Below, piece by piece: positions 26,832-37,900 of a stretch of DNA of 64,000 nt. Where the stretch lies: positions 372,001 through 436,000 of the forward strand of contig CBDFKQ010000012.1 in NCBI GenBank assembly GCA_965248855.1, read 5' to 3'. This stretch comes from CBDFKQ01 sp965248855. GTDB lineage: Bacteria; Bacteroidota; Bacteroidia; Cytophagales; 172606-1. Every line of letters starts with the position of its first letter. Position 1 is the first letter of the stretch. The translations under genes and the position numbers were made by a program. The notes under the pieces were generated by a model. The model had not been told where the DNA came from, did no database searches, and saw nothing but the letters and a program-made list of their open reading frames with translations.

Positions 26832-27935
26832 ATGAATGCGGAATTATATGAACTGGTTGAAAAGCATCTGCAAGGAAATTTAACAAATGATGAAAAAATA
26901 AAATTAGAATATCAATTAAATAATAATCCCGCTTTTGCAAAAGAATTAGAAGACTATTTACTCCTTCAAAAAAGTTTTAAAATTTACAAGAAAAGAAATT
27001 CTCTTTTAACTCAGATGGATTCCATTCATGCTGAAATGAAAAAAGCAGGAATGGTACCTGCAAAATCTAGAGTTTATAAAATGCAGGTGCTTGGAAAAAA
27101 ATTCTTTCCAACTATTGCCGTAGCTGCATCTGTAGCTATTTTTACCGTTTTAAGTACCTTTTATATCAGAACATATATTCAATCTCTTGAAAATAAGCAA
27201 ACACTTAATTATATTGAATTAAGCAATAAAATAGAAGATACAAAAAATAAAATTAAAGAAGTAGTTTCTGATAAGTCACTGATAATTGAACGTCAGGCAA
27301 GTTCAATAGCAACCGGTTTTGTTATTGCTTCCAACGGTTATTTAGTTACCAATTACCACGTAACGAAAAATGCCGATTCTGTTTATATTGAATCAATGAC
27401 AGACCATAAAAGATTTAAAGTTGAAGTTGTACATAGCGACCAAAGGTTGGATTTAAGTATTTTAAAAATTACAGACAAGGATTTTAAAACTTTTGGAAGA
27501 TTGCCTTATAATATTTTAAATAAAGAATCTGATTTAGGCGAATCTGTTTATACTCTTGCATATCCACGATCTAATATGGGAATGATCTTTGGCGAAGGCT
27601 CAATCAGTGCAAAATCAGATTGGGTGGGCGATACTGTTAAATATCAGGTATCAATACCTGTTAACCCCGGCAATAGCGGAAGCCCGGTATTTGACAGCAA
27701 TGGTAATTTAGTTGGAATAGTAAGCAGAAAATATACTGATGCGGAAGTTGCTACTGCAGCAGTAAAATCCGAATATTTACATTCGGTTATAGATTCTGTT
27801 AATTGTAAAGAACCATCTCAAAAACTACAATTGATGTCGCAAAAGAACCTGTTAAAATTTTATTCCCGCCCTCAACAAATAAAACAAATACAACCTTTTG
27901 TATTTAGTGTAAAGGTTTATGAAAAAGGAAAATAA
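26832..27935 (+). CDS. Anti-sigma-like domain, TM helix and periplasmic trypsin-like protease fusion
   Basis: The protein has 367 residues. The cytoplasmic N-terminus (1-90) resembles the short helical domain of zinc-less anti-sigma factors (ELYELVEKHLQGNLTNDEK). One TM helix follows at about 92-112, a coiled linker (118-150), then a trypsin/DegP-type domain with catalytic H176 (TNYHV), D207 (LDLSI) and S282 (NPGNSGSP). No PDZ domain follows. Placement right after an ECF sigma gene suggests that it binds the sigma factor and senses or cleaves something in the periplasm. The long palindrome after it terminates the operon. Confidence 0.8.
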   Translation: MNAELYELVEKHLQGNLTNDEKIKLEYQLNNNPAFAKELEDYLLLQKSFKIYKKRNSLLTQMDSIHAEMKKAGMVPAKSRVYKMQVLGKKFFPTIAVAASVAIFTVLSTFYIRTYIQSLENKQTLNYIELSNKIEDTKNKIKEVVSDKSLIIERQASSIATGFVIASNGYLVTNYHVTKNADSVYIESMTDHKRFKVEVVHSDQRLDLSILKITDKDFKTFGRLPYNILNKESDLGESVYTLAYPRSNMGMIFGEGSISAKSDWVGDTVKYQVSIPVNPGNSGSPVFDSNGNLVGIVSRKYTDAEVATAAVKSEYLHSVIDSVNCKEPSQKLQLMSQKNLLKFYSRPQQIKQIQPFVFSVKVYEKGK

Positions 27936-27939
27936 ATCA

Positions 27940-28000
27940 AATAATTTCAAATAAAAAGGGTGTTGAAATATTTTCAACACCCTTTTTATTTGAAATTATT
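27940..28000. terminator. Long bidirectional terminator (29-bp perfect stem)
   Basis: aaaaagggtgttgaaa pairs with tttcaacacccttttt, and the arms extend as aataatttcaaat / atttgaaattatt around a three-base loop, between convergent genes. Confidence 0.9.
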
Positions 28001-28006
28001 TAAATA

Positions 28007-28378
28007 TTAATATCTATCTTTCTGAAAGCCCCACTGTTTTAATTCGGTATGATAATTATCAGGGTAATTAGCCTTAACCAAATAAATGAGTGCATTCAAT
28101 GTTTTTTTAATCTCTATTCGTGTCGATCTTCTTTCGGCTAAAGTTGCCCCGGCATTTAATTGCAAAGCATATTTCATTGCAAGCGTCATAAAGTCAGACG
28201 CATTTGTCCAACTTAAAGATAAATTTTGAGTAGCCCATTTTGATGCAATGTTTTTAGCTGAACCGGAAAAAAGTAGTTCTTCCATTGTAGGCTCTCTTAC
28301 CGGCCTTTTTTTATCTTTAGATCCACTTTCCTCATTAAAAGCATCAAACGCACTGAACATTTCAGTATCTATTGCCAT
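28007..28378 (-). CDS. Small soluble protein, last gene of the VWA/four-TM operon
   Basis: The 123 residues (MAIDTEMFSAFDAFNEESGS start; later MTLAMKYALQLNAGATLAER and ERRSTRIEIKKTLNALIYLV) form a predicted helical, soluble protein without cysteines, signal or membrane helix. I do not recognise a family. It follows the lipoprotein gene by 157 bases on the same strand and ends at the long terminator, so it is probably the end of the four-gene unit. Confidence 0.5.
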   Translation of the reverse strand: MAIDTEMFSAFDAFNEESGSKDKKRPVREPTMEELLFSGSAKNIASKWATQNLSLSWTNASDFMTLAMKYALQLNAGATLAERRSTRIEIKKTLNALIYLVKANYPDNYHTELKQWGFQKDRY

Positions 28379-28535
28379 ATTAATCTCAATTTTACGTAGT
28401 GAATATATGGAGATGTATCTTAAAATACTATTTTTATACAGTATTTTAAATCCAAGGCAAATAACAAATAAAATTATCAGTTTTACAATTGCTAATTTAC
28501 AAATAGTGTAATAAAATTAAATTAATTTCGATTTT

Positions 28536-29363
28536 TTATATCTCCTCTATCCCCGCCTTCACTCCTATAAGTATAAACAGGCTTTGCCAATAATGGGTAA
28601 CATTAGGATTATTTTCTTTTAATGTGCTGCTCGGAGGGTATGGAAGGGCAATTTTTATTTCTATATTTTCAAATTTTTCAATATCCAATTGCTTATTAAG
28701 TAATATAAAATCTTGCTTAGCCCAACTTTCAGCTTCAATTTTATTTGCAGGCAGTTGTATGTGAAAGTCTCTCCTATTCTCTCCATCCATGCTTTCAATC
28801 ATATCACTCAAATAATATACAATAACCTTTCTTTTTTCATCAGGCTCTATAAGTTTATTTAAAACAATTAAACTAGACCATAAATCAGTTTTTGTTTTGC
28901 TTTTTGATTCATTTAAATAATTGAGTGATTCTATACATTTATTTAAAAAATCACCTTTTTCTTTCCGCAGGCTTATATTAAATTTATTCTTTGCAATTTC
29001 TATATCAGTGGAATTTACATTTAATGTATCTGAAGCTAAAATTTCCGATTTCGTTTTTAAAGACCAAACCTTGGCCTTTGTGGTGTTTTCATGAACATAA
29101 TAGATATCTAATTTATCACCTTTGATTTTAATATTATGAGAAACTATATCCTTAAATATATGGGTGTATTTTTTATTAATATAATCATTGGAAGGATCCA
29201 AACTTATTGATTTATCAATAAAAACAATACTGTGGGTATTCTGAATTTTTAAAGGTGACTTATTTTCAATATTCTTTTGGTGAGAAGGATTACAGGAAAA
29301 AAATAATATTATTAAAGGCAGGATGATTAAAATTTTCTTAAAAAAAAATATACTTTTTTTCAT
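28536..29363 (-). CDS. Lipoprotein with von Willebrand A-like fold
   Basis: The 275 residues open with a basic and hydrophobic signal and lipobox FFSC (about residue 24). The mature part starts with SIVFIDKSISLDPSNDYI, a strand followed by D-x-S-x-S, similar to a MIDAS metal site. YHL-type strands follow, such as KVIVYYLSDMIESMDGENRR, where a second strand ends in aspartate as VWA domains do. The fold call is mine from pattern, not a family match. The lipid anchor would place it in the periplasm next to the two membrane proteins encoded just upstream. Confidence 0.55.
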   Translation of the reverse strand: MKKSIFFFKKILIILPLIILFFSCNPSHQKNIENKSPLKIQNTHSIVFIDKSISLDPSNDYINKKYTHIFKDIVSHNIKIKGDKLDIYYVHENTTKAKVWSLKTKSEILASDTLNVNSTDIEIAKNKFNISLRKEKGDFLNKCIESLNYLNESKSKTKTDLWSSLIVLNKLIEPDEKRKVIVYYLSDMIESMDGENRRDFHIQLPANKIEAESWAKQDFILLNKQLDIEKFENIEIKIALPYPPSSTLKENNPNVTHYWQSLFILIGVKAGIEEI

Positions 29364-29396
29364 TATACGAATCTATTTTATGCGATTTTTAAAATT

Positions 29397-30791
29397 TCAA
29401 TCATTTTTATAAAAATTATCTGTAATCATTTGCCTTAAAGCCAAATGCAAATGACCCTTTGATTGACTTTTACTATTACTTTTTATATTTAAATCTTTTA
29501 CAATCATATCTTTTTTTATCATTTCATCCCCTTTTATCGAATTTGATAATTCATTTAAAATATTATTTTCATTGTTTGCAATTAATGAAGCTTCGCCATT
29601 AGCATAACCATCCAGATATAATGAAACCATGTAATCGGACTCTGCATCAGATTTTTGTTTTTCCAAGTCATCTATTTCAGTTCTTAAATTTAAACAATCA
29701 ATTTCTAAGCTTTTAATATTTTTATATCCCTCAAATTCATAATTTGTAATACTATAATGGGTTTTTTCAACGGCTAAAATTCCTTCTTCTTTTTCAATTT
29801 TTCTTATTAATTTTCTTCTTTTAAATTTTAATATCATACCTTTTATCGGTACTTGTAACCATCTTCTCCAATAAAATTGTAAAATCGGCAATCCTATACC
29901 TAAGCATATTGCACCCGAAACTGCAAATAATATCCCTGTTAATACAAACGAAAATAAACCCCAAAGGCTATTTACTAATTGCGTACTTAAGCCTTGCTGC
30001 TGCGCCAACAAACCTTCAACTTGTTTTATCGTCTCAGCACTCATGTTGTCTTCTTGCAGAGAGCTTATAACCCTGTTTAAATTGCTTTTTTGTTCATTAA
30101 TGCGATATGCTTCGAATCTAAACCATCCTAAAACAAAAAGTGTTAAGACTGCAAAAATTACCAATGTTCCTTTTAACCAAATATAATTTTTGGGTGGAGA
30201 GTTTTGATCGCTGTTTTTATAAATTTTTTCAAACAAACGATCGTATACAGGTTTTAATAATATAGAGAGTGCAGCTAAGCCACCGGCAAAAAGCCATGCT
30301 TCTGTTGCATTTCTGATATTTAAAGCATAAGCAACAATTTCGTGAGATATTATTAAATCACCAATCATAAAAACCAAACCGGCAGCAAAAAAAATTATTC
30401 CTGCCAGCAGAGAGTATTCCTCAAACGAATTATCGATCTCTAAATTAAGCTTATTCAACTTGGTATTTAACCTTTCAAAATTCGTATTAAACCTGCCAAG
30501 TTTATTATTTTTAACTTCAATATTAAAGTTATGTGTTTGCATTCTTTCATAAAAGTGAGAACTCTCTCTTTTCGATTCGGCAATCAACATTTTTAATTCG
30601 GATAAATTTTGTTTTTTTCGTTCGATTTCATTTTTTAGGTTTTCATATCTGATTTTATTTTCCAGATAAGATTGAAAGTCAATTTTATCTGCTTGATACA
30701 CACCATTTTGATAACCCTTCATAAACTCATTGTTGTAGAATTTATCATCCGGGTTAGAGGTTTTGTTTGTGAGATTTATATTGTCGTCCAT
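29397..30791 (-). CDS. Four-TM membrane protein with long flanking coiled coils (operon gene B)
   Basis: The 464 residues start with about 45 polar residues. A coiled coil follows (about 45-122, YENLKNEIERKKQNLSELK), then TM helices near 128-149, 165-183 and 206-225, a loop with heptads (227-270), and a long hydrophobic region (276-305). A second coiled coil (about 325-395) and a Ser/Lys-rich tail close it. I do not recognise a family. Architecture parallels the preceding gene product, suggesting an ancient duplication or partners in one complex. The lipoprotein gene begins 33 bases downstream. Confidence 0.6.
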   Translation of the reverse strand: MDDNINLTNKTSNPDDKFYNNEFMKGYQNGVYQADKIDFQSYLENKIRYENLKNEIERKKQNLSELKMLIAESKRESSHFYERMQTHNFNIEVKNNKLGRFNTNFERLNTKLNKLNLEIDNSFEEYSLLAGIIFFAAGLVFMIGDLIISHEIVAYALNIRNATEAWLFAGGLAALSILLKPVYDRLFEKIYKNSDQNSPPKNYIWLKGTLVIFAVLTLFVLGWFRFEAYRINEQKSNLNRVISSLQEDNMSAETIKQVEGLLAQQQGLSTQLVNSLWGLFSFVLTGILFAVSGAICLGIGLPILQFYWRRWLQVPIKGMILKFKRRKLIRKIEKEEGILAVEKTHYSITNYEFEGYKNIKSLEIDCLNLRTEIDDLEKQKSDAESDYMVSLYLDGYANGEASLIANNENNILNELSNSIKGDEMIKKDMIVKDLNIKSNSKSQSKGHLHLALRQMITDNFYKND

Positions 30792-30808
30792 GATAGGATT
30801 ATTTATCT

Positions 30809-31777
30809 TTAGGCACTTCTATAGCTTTTAAGAGTATTTACCTGCTTATCGGTTAATTGGGATTTATAATTTCTTGAAAGGTAAAATTCACTTTCAAAAA
30901 TTTTGATCGTCATATCCTTTCTTGCTTCAATTTGTTCAAAAGTGATCTCCAGTGGAAGTATTACTTCTAAAATATTATTTTTATCTATAATTAATTGATT
31001 TATTATAATTGTTATTTCCTTAATTTCTGATTCAAATTTTATAATTTCTAACTTTTTATTGATTTTAAAATCTCTTTCGAATAAATAATTTTCCCATTCG
31101 TTTTTTATTTCGGTAAGTGAGCTTAAGAAAAGCTTACCCGAAAAAAGAAATAAAAAGAAAACAAAACAAAAAATAGCGCAACTGATATAAATAGGGTATG
31201 AATTTATCGTCCATACAAATACAAACACAGAAGCACTGAGAGGAATACCAAATTCTTCAAGCCATATTAATTTATTTTCCTGTCTATCTTTTAATTTATA
31301 TAGAAAAGATATTTTTGAAAATAAGTTAAATGTTCCTGCCAAAAACACTCCTATAGAAATTAAAATATTACCGGGGAAGTAAGGATTTAAGAAATGCTTT
31401 ATAATAAAATAATTACCAATACAAATAAAAAAAGAAATGATAAGGCCCACAGTGGTTCGAAGAAGAAAAGATTTATTTTCGGGTTGCTTAATAATTAATT
31501 CTAATAATCGATCCGTTTTATTTTTTTTTAAATTTTCATTTTCAATTATGAGTTTATCGATATTGATATTTTTATATTGATGGAAAATTATTTTTTGACT
31601 ATAATATTTATTCCGGACATCGAAATAATATTTAATAATTTCTGTTTTGGCTTCAACATTAGCATCTGTTAATCCATAGAACACACCTTCATCTCGCAAA
31701 AGATTTTCATCTTCAATCCAATTTATTTTTTCAAAGTATCTTTCTAAGTCCGAATTATTAAATTGGGGTTCTTCCAC
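30809..31777 (-). CDS. Four-TM coiled-coil membrane protein (operon gene A)
   Basis: The 322-residue product (GTG start at 31777) has a cytoplasmic-type N-terminus with a helical stretch (about 50-95, YYFDVRNKYYSQKIIFHQYK). Four TM segments follow (about 104-128, 136-158, 177-195, 196-217), then a charged coiled coil to the end (225-320). No known domain is recognised. It is 17 bases upstream of gene B. A terminator after the giant gene separates it from upstream transcription, so its own promoter should lie between 31780 and 31875. Confidence 0.6.
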   Translation of the reverse strand: MEEPQFNNSDLERYFEKINWIEDENLLRDEGVFYGLTDANVEAKTEIIKYYFDVRNKYYSQKIIFHQYKNINIDKLIIENENLKKNKTDRLLELIIKQPENKSFLLRTTVGLIISFFICIGNYFIIKHFLNPYFPGNILISIGVFLAGTFNLFSKISFLYKLKDRQENKLIWLEEFGIPLSASVFVFVWTINSYPIYISCAIFCFVFFLFLFSGKLFLSSLTEIKNEWENYLFERDFKINKKLEIIKFESEIKEITIIINQLIIDKNNILEVILPLEITFEQIEARKDMTIKIFESEFYLSRNYKSQLTDKQVNTLKSYRSA

Positions 31778-31875
31778 TTTAAAATATTTATTTATAAATA
31801 TCGAAAAATTAAATAATAATAAAATAAAGATTCAATATTTTTATTTGTATGGCAACATAAGAGGATGAAAACAAA

Positions 31876-31909
31876 AAAAAATGCGACGAAAATATCCGGC
31901 GCATTTTTA
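31876..31909 (-). terminator. Terminator of the giant T9SS gene
   Basis: aaaaaatgcg and cgcattttt pair around a loop, 22 bases after the stop of the giant gene. A T-rich run follows on the minus strand. Confidence 0.7.
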
Positions 31910-31931
31910 TCTAATATTAATTGACAGAATT

Positions 31932-34900
31932 TTAATTTACAATAAATTTAATTTTCCTTAAATGTTTACCATCCTCACTAATTAAAAGTGCAATATAAGT
32001 ACCTGCGGTTAATCTTTCTAAAAAATCAACTTTCATTTTATTATCTAATATTTCTATTACTTTATATTGAACGTTTTTACCGGTCATATCCACAATTTGA
32101 GATAACGTAAAAGGGGTATTATAGTCAAAATTAATATTATACCCTTCTGTAGGATTGGGATAAAGAGTTATTTTGTCAATATCCAAGCCGTCCATTCTAA
32201 CTGCAACTTGTTTTGAATAACTTTCTACTCCATCAAAATCTATAATTTTTAACCTGTAATAAGATGTTCCGTTAAAAGGTTTTTCGTCAACTGAATAATA
32301 ATCAAGATTAACACTGCTATTTCCTTTTGCGTTTACAGAGGTCATAAATATAAAGTTTTTACCATCTGAGCTCTTTTCAATAATAAAGTTTTTCGTATTC
32401 TCTTCATAACTTGTATTCCATTTTAAATCAACCTTATTGTTAACAGGAACTGCTTCAAAATTGACTAAAGTAACAGGTAGAGGGTTAAAAACTGTTATTG
32501 ACCCCAAGGTAAACGGACTAAAATTATCTACTGGTCCTGATGCAGAACTTGTATTTAAAGTTGAAGTTAGACCTCCAATTTGATTATTACCATTATAAGT
32601 TCCGCCGCCCATATCTCTCCATTGTACAGAATTCCATCTAGCCACACGTAAATCTAAATAAGAAGCAGGATTGCCGTTATTTCCAACTCCGGCAAATGCT
32701 GTACCTCCACTAAAACCGGGTCCGCTGTAAGCATCATTCCAACTTAATGTTACATAGGCATTAGAACTACCCGTTTCTCTATTAATCATCCAAAACTCTA
32801 CACCACTAACTCTGGCAAGTGGTGGGTTTTGCCTTAAATTTTGGGGAAAACCTGCACTTTTAGGGCTTTGTGGAAAATATTGAGTTATAAAACTTGTAGT
32901 ATTATTAGTCAAACCGGATATTCCATCCGGCCTATAAACCGGGCCATTAATTACACCCGGAATTTCTCCATTAGGTCCTGTACCTATTGGGAAAGTAAAA
33001 TTATCCATTCCTATTTTTCTAACCGCACCAATTGTATGGCTAAGGTTTGATGGTGAGGTTGCAGTTACTCCATCTCTAAATATTAAAAGATTAGATGGTG
33101 CAGTATTTACTGAAGCGAAGCTTGTAAGCGTACCGGATTTAATATAACCACTATTGAATTTAATATCTTTACTTGCTGCCACTAATGAATTTAAAGTAAC
33201 TTTATTAGATGGAATTTTATTTATTTCGATTTTATAAAAATCCTGTTGAGCCTCAGGTGTTGGTAAAAGAGCATTTGCAATTGAATTATTATGTGTTAAA
33301 GTTTGTGCATTCCCACCTTCAAATGTAACTAATGAATTCCTTGATGTAAATTTGCTACCTGTAGCTCCTGTATTAGTACCTATCCAATTACCTTGAATGA
33401 AAATATTAAAATTATTAATAGATACATCCAAATTATTATATCCCCCGATTGTTAAATCTCCTCTTATCCTCATATCACTGCCAACAATAGTTTTAGTAGC
33501 AAAAGTTGATGTACTATCAGCCAATATAACGTTATAATAATTATTGTTTGTAGTTAAACTGGCAGTATTAATAACACCTTGTATTGATTGATTAATACCT
33601 GAACAATATGCAACAGTTGTACCTGATTCAAAATTAATGTCCGTTGGAGATGAATTAGCTTTAGTTATAAAATTTAGTGGGAAACCGGTAGCAATTAAAT
33701 TAGTGCCTAATGATAATTGACTTGTGCCGGTAGTACCTACATTTGAAGGGCTAGTGCCTAAAGGATTAGTGGCAGAAGTTGCACCATACATATAAAATTT
33801 CTGATTTGCTGTTCCTGTTATCTGCAAGCCATTATCTATAAAATTATTATTTGGATTAATTGTGAGTGTATTTCTGATTGTTGTTCCGGTAGTTACAGTA
33901 CCATTATTGGTTAAATATTTTTTAACTAATATAACTGCTGACGCATCAGGGTTTGTTAAAGTTAAATTTGCATATGTTGAGTTTCCAATTCCTGCAAGGC
34001 CCTGTACAATTTGTGTACTTTTTGCATTATAAACAATTGTAGTATTAAGTTCAAACTTTATATCGGAAGGTGAGCCAAACCTATAATTTAAAGGAAATTT
34101 CGTGCTTGTTCCATCACTACCAACTACATATCTGCTTTCTCCAAATGTTCCGATGTTTGTATTTGTAACAGGGTCTTGTGGTAAAGTAGTATTAAACATA
34201 TTAAAACTTTGGCCAAGAATACCTGAAACCTGGTAACCACCATCAGCAAAAATATTATTGGGGTTAATAGAAAGATATCCTCGAATGGTGATTGCATTAT
34301 TTTGTAATGTTTTTAAGGCTAAAGTTGGGTTTACATTAGTAGGGTTCGTTAACATTAAATTGGCATAACTTCCATTATTAGCTCCCTGAACTCCTGCAAC
34401 CGGTTGTACTTTACCCGAATTATAAACAACGGTTGTTCCTGATTGGAAGCTGATATCTGTTCCATTTGTTAAATTATAATTCAAAGGAAACAAAGTGCTT
34501 ATGGCAGCAGTTCCTAATGTTATCCTACTTTCACCTGTCATACCTATAGCACCTGTATTGGTAACAGGGTTACTTGATTTTGTAGCATTTCGCATTCTAA
34601 AATTTTGATTAATAGAACCGGAAATTTGAGTTCCATTATCAATAAGGTTATTATTAGGATTAATTATTAAAGAATCCCTTATTACCATAATACCTGAGCT
34701 TGTATTTATTGGTTTAGATAATACTGTTGATGATATTGGATTTGTTAGAATCAATGAAGAATATTGCTGTTGAAATAATGAACCTGTTAATCCAAACACG
34801 GGTTGAAGGTTTACTCCTCCATTATAAACTATTGCCGTACCTCTGTCAAGATTTATATCGGTAGTATTTGAATAGTTTAGTGGGAATAGTGTAGACGCAC

Positions 34901-37900
34901 TCCCTGTTCCTATTACCATCTGTGAAAGACCTGATAAAGTCAAAATGCTTGTAACAGGTTGGCTGCTTAAATCCGTTAAGTTTTTAAGAATACTTCTAGT
35001 ATTTAAATTTGTCTGATCTTGGCCTGTTAAAGTTAAACTTTCATAATATAAATAATCAATACTATTAGCCGTTTTATTTTGAGTCAATAATACTGTATTT
35101 GGAATATCTACTTTAGATCCTCCGGTGGATGGTCCCTGCCATCTAACATTTAACCCATAACCTCCATTTCCTTGAAAATAACTAATTAAAATTTTATGCA
35201 ACCCGGTTGTTAAATTTATTATTCCCGATCTTTCTGTAACTCCTTGATAATAATCATTATTTACAACCTGAATCCCATCAATATACAAATTACTGCCATC
35301 ATCAGAAGCTGTAAAAAACGTATGGTTTCCGGCAGTAGAAATATTTATATATCCTTGAAAAACAACACCAAAATTATTAATTGTAGCATTATTAAAAGGA
35401 TTTGGATTTGTTGGGATTGTAAATGGTGTAGTTTGAGAGTAATTTGTACTTACTAAAGAAGAGGTACTTCCGGAACTGTAAGGGGTTTGATTATTAAAAA
35501 ATCCGGTTAAAGTATTGCCTATATTATAGTTCATCGCGAATTGTTGACCGGTAGTTCCGGTAATCTGATTTCCATTATCAATAAAATTTGCATTTGGATC
35601 AATTATTAAATAACCTCTTATAGTAGAAGCTGCCTGAAGCGTTTTAGGAATAATTGATGCCACTGTTGTAGGTACAGCTGATATCAAATGTCCATATTGA
35701 GCAGGTAATGTATTTAAACCCCTAATATTTTGAGCAAGTGATGATTGATAAACAATTATACTTTTCGGATCTAAAGATAATTTTGAATCGTCAAAATTTA
35801 GTGGAAATACTGTAGATGCTGGTAGCGTAGAGTAAGTTCCATTTTGATTTAAAAGTGGGTTATAATTGGTACTGTCTCCAATAGTTGCAGCTATAGTTTG
35901 ATTTCCGGATCCTATTAATAAAGCTCCCCCTTTTTGAATAGTTAATGAACTTCTATTAGTAACACCTGTTATTTGAAATCCATTATCGGCAAGTATTATA
36001 CCTGTTTCTAAAGTTAAATTATCAAAAACATTTAAGGAATTAAAATTCCCTAATTTTGTATTTGGCATCACCAGCCTTTTCCTTGAACATGGACCTCCTA
36101 AGGTTTCCAAACCTGTTAATATTGTTGCATTACATTGATTTGGATTCCCTAAATATAAATTACTATAAATAGGTTCAGTACTTACATCCTGATTTCCTTG
36201 AGCCTTGTAAGCCACTATACTACCTGTTGCTAAAGCAATATTACTTCTGACAAAATTTGTAGGAAAAACAGTTGTTAATGGATTATCATTATTCAATCCG
36301 GAATATGAACTCGGGTCGCCTATATGCAGAGCTCCGGTAGCATTTATAATTAACTGATTATTTTTATTTCCTATAATCTGATATCCTCTATCCCATAAAT
36401 TACCGTTAAGGATACTTAAATTATGTATCACTTTTAAGCCACTATTAAATGGCTGGTTATTGTTCGTGTTTTGACCCGGATTGCCATTTGTACCGTATCT
36501 ATTGCTTACAACTACGTCACTATTTGCGCCATAACTTCCACCATTTCCTGCTCTTGTATCTCCTACAGATTGCCGATTAATTACCAGATCGTAAAAATAA
36601 TTTGTATTACCGGCCTGGTGGGCACCGGAAACAATAAATTGTGAACCGGTATTCGAATTCTGACCATTAAATGTAACTGTTCCAACACCGGGATCAAAGG
36701 TTGGTTGAGTTATTTGAGGACGAACTGTCCAATTTCCATCCAGTGTTATGTTACAGCTATGTCCACCGGCACTTACACACGTTACAGAACCAATATCCAA
36801 AGTAATATTTCCAAGAGCATCTCCATTTACAACTATATCACTTTCTAGCCTCCAATTACCCGTTGAATTACTAAATACAATAGGTCCATTGAATCTTGTA
36901 GATGTTCCCAAAGAAGTTGAAGGCAAGGCACTACCGTTTGCATCAATTGTTACAATAGTATTTGATTTAAATATAAATGTTCCATTAAAATTATTTTGCA
37001 TCATAGTGTTGGGTGCAAGTTCTAATCTACCATAAACATTTAGATTATATAACTGAGAGTTTGTTTGTATACTTGGTTTAACACCCGATCCACTTGTATT
37101 AATATTAACTGCATTTGCACCATCTTGCCATATCATATCCTGGCAATTAGCATTAGGAATATTTATTAATACTTGTGATAATTGCGCAGGTGATTTTGAA
37201 GAGGCAGATGCCCCATAACTAAATGATCTACCTTCAAAAACTACTACAGTGGTAGCATCAGGTATACACCCTCCACCATTCTTAACTAAAGTAGCATTAG
37301 TAATATCAGTTGCCCAATTCCTTGGATCACTCCAGTTATTATTTCCACTTACATTTGTCGGATTACCACCTACCCAATATAAGGTTGGAGTTGAGCCAGG
37401 AGTAAACTTTAGTGTAAATCCGGGATTAGGAGAAACAATTATGTTATTATTATCCACACCGCCTATAACAGTTACCAATTGTGAGCCTGGTATTACATTC
37501 AAGTCATTTACTATAGTACTTTGCCAGTTTTGAACTATTTGGAAAGTTACACGGGCTTGTGTACCGTTTGTACTTGAACCTATAATCGTCCACACTGAAC
37601 AATTACCTGCCAGCGTAAAGGTTCCCGTAACTGTTGAGAGATGGTTATTTGATGCTGTAAAATTAAAAGTTGAATAATTCCCTGTAGTTAAATTATTATA
37701 TATATTATCATTATCATTTCTAAAATCAATTACAACTCTTTTATTTAATATTATATTCCCACTCATATTATAAGCTCCACTACCCGGTATTGGAACACCT
37801 AAAGCGGTATTTCCATTTCCACCCATAAACAAAGCCCTTGAATCATTATCAAAAGTCAGATTCTTTCCAACCATTTGATTTCCTCCGCCACTAAAGCGAT

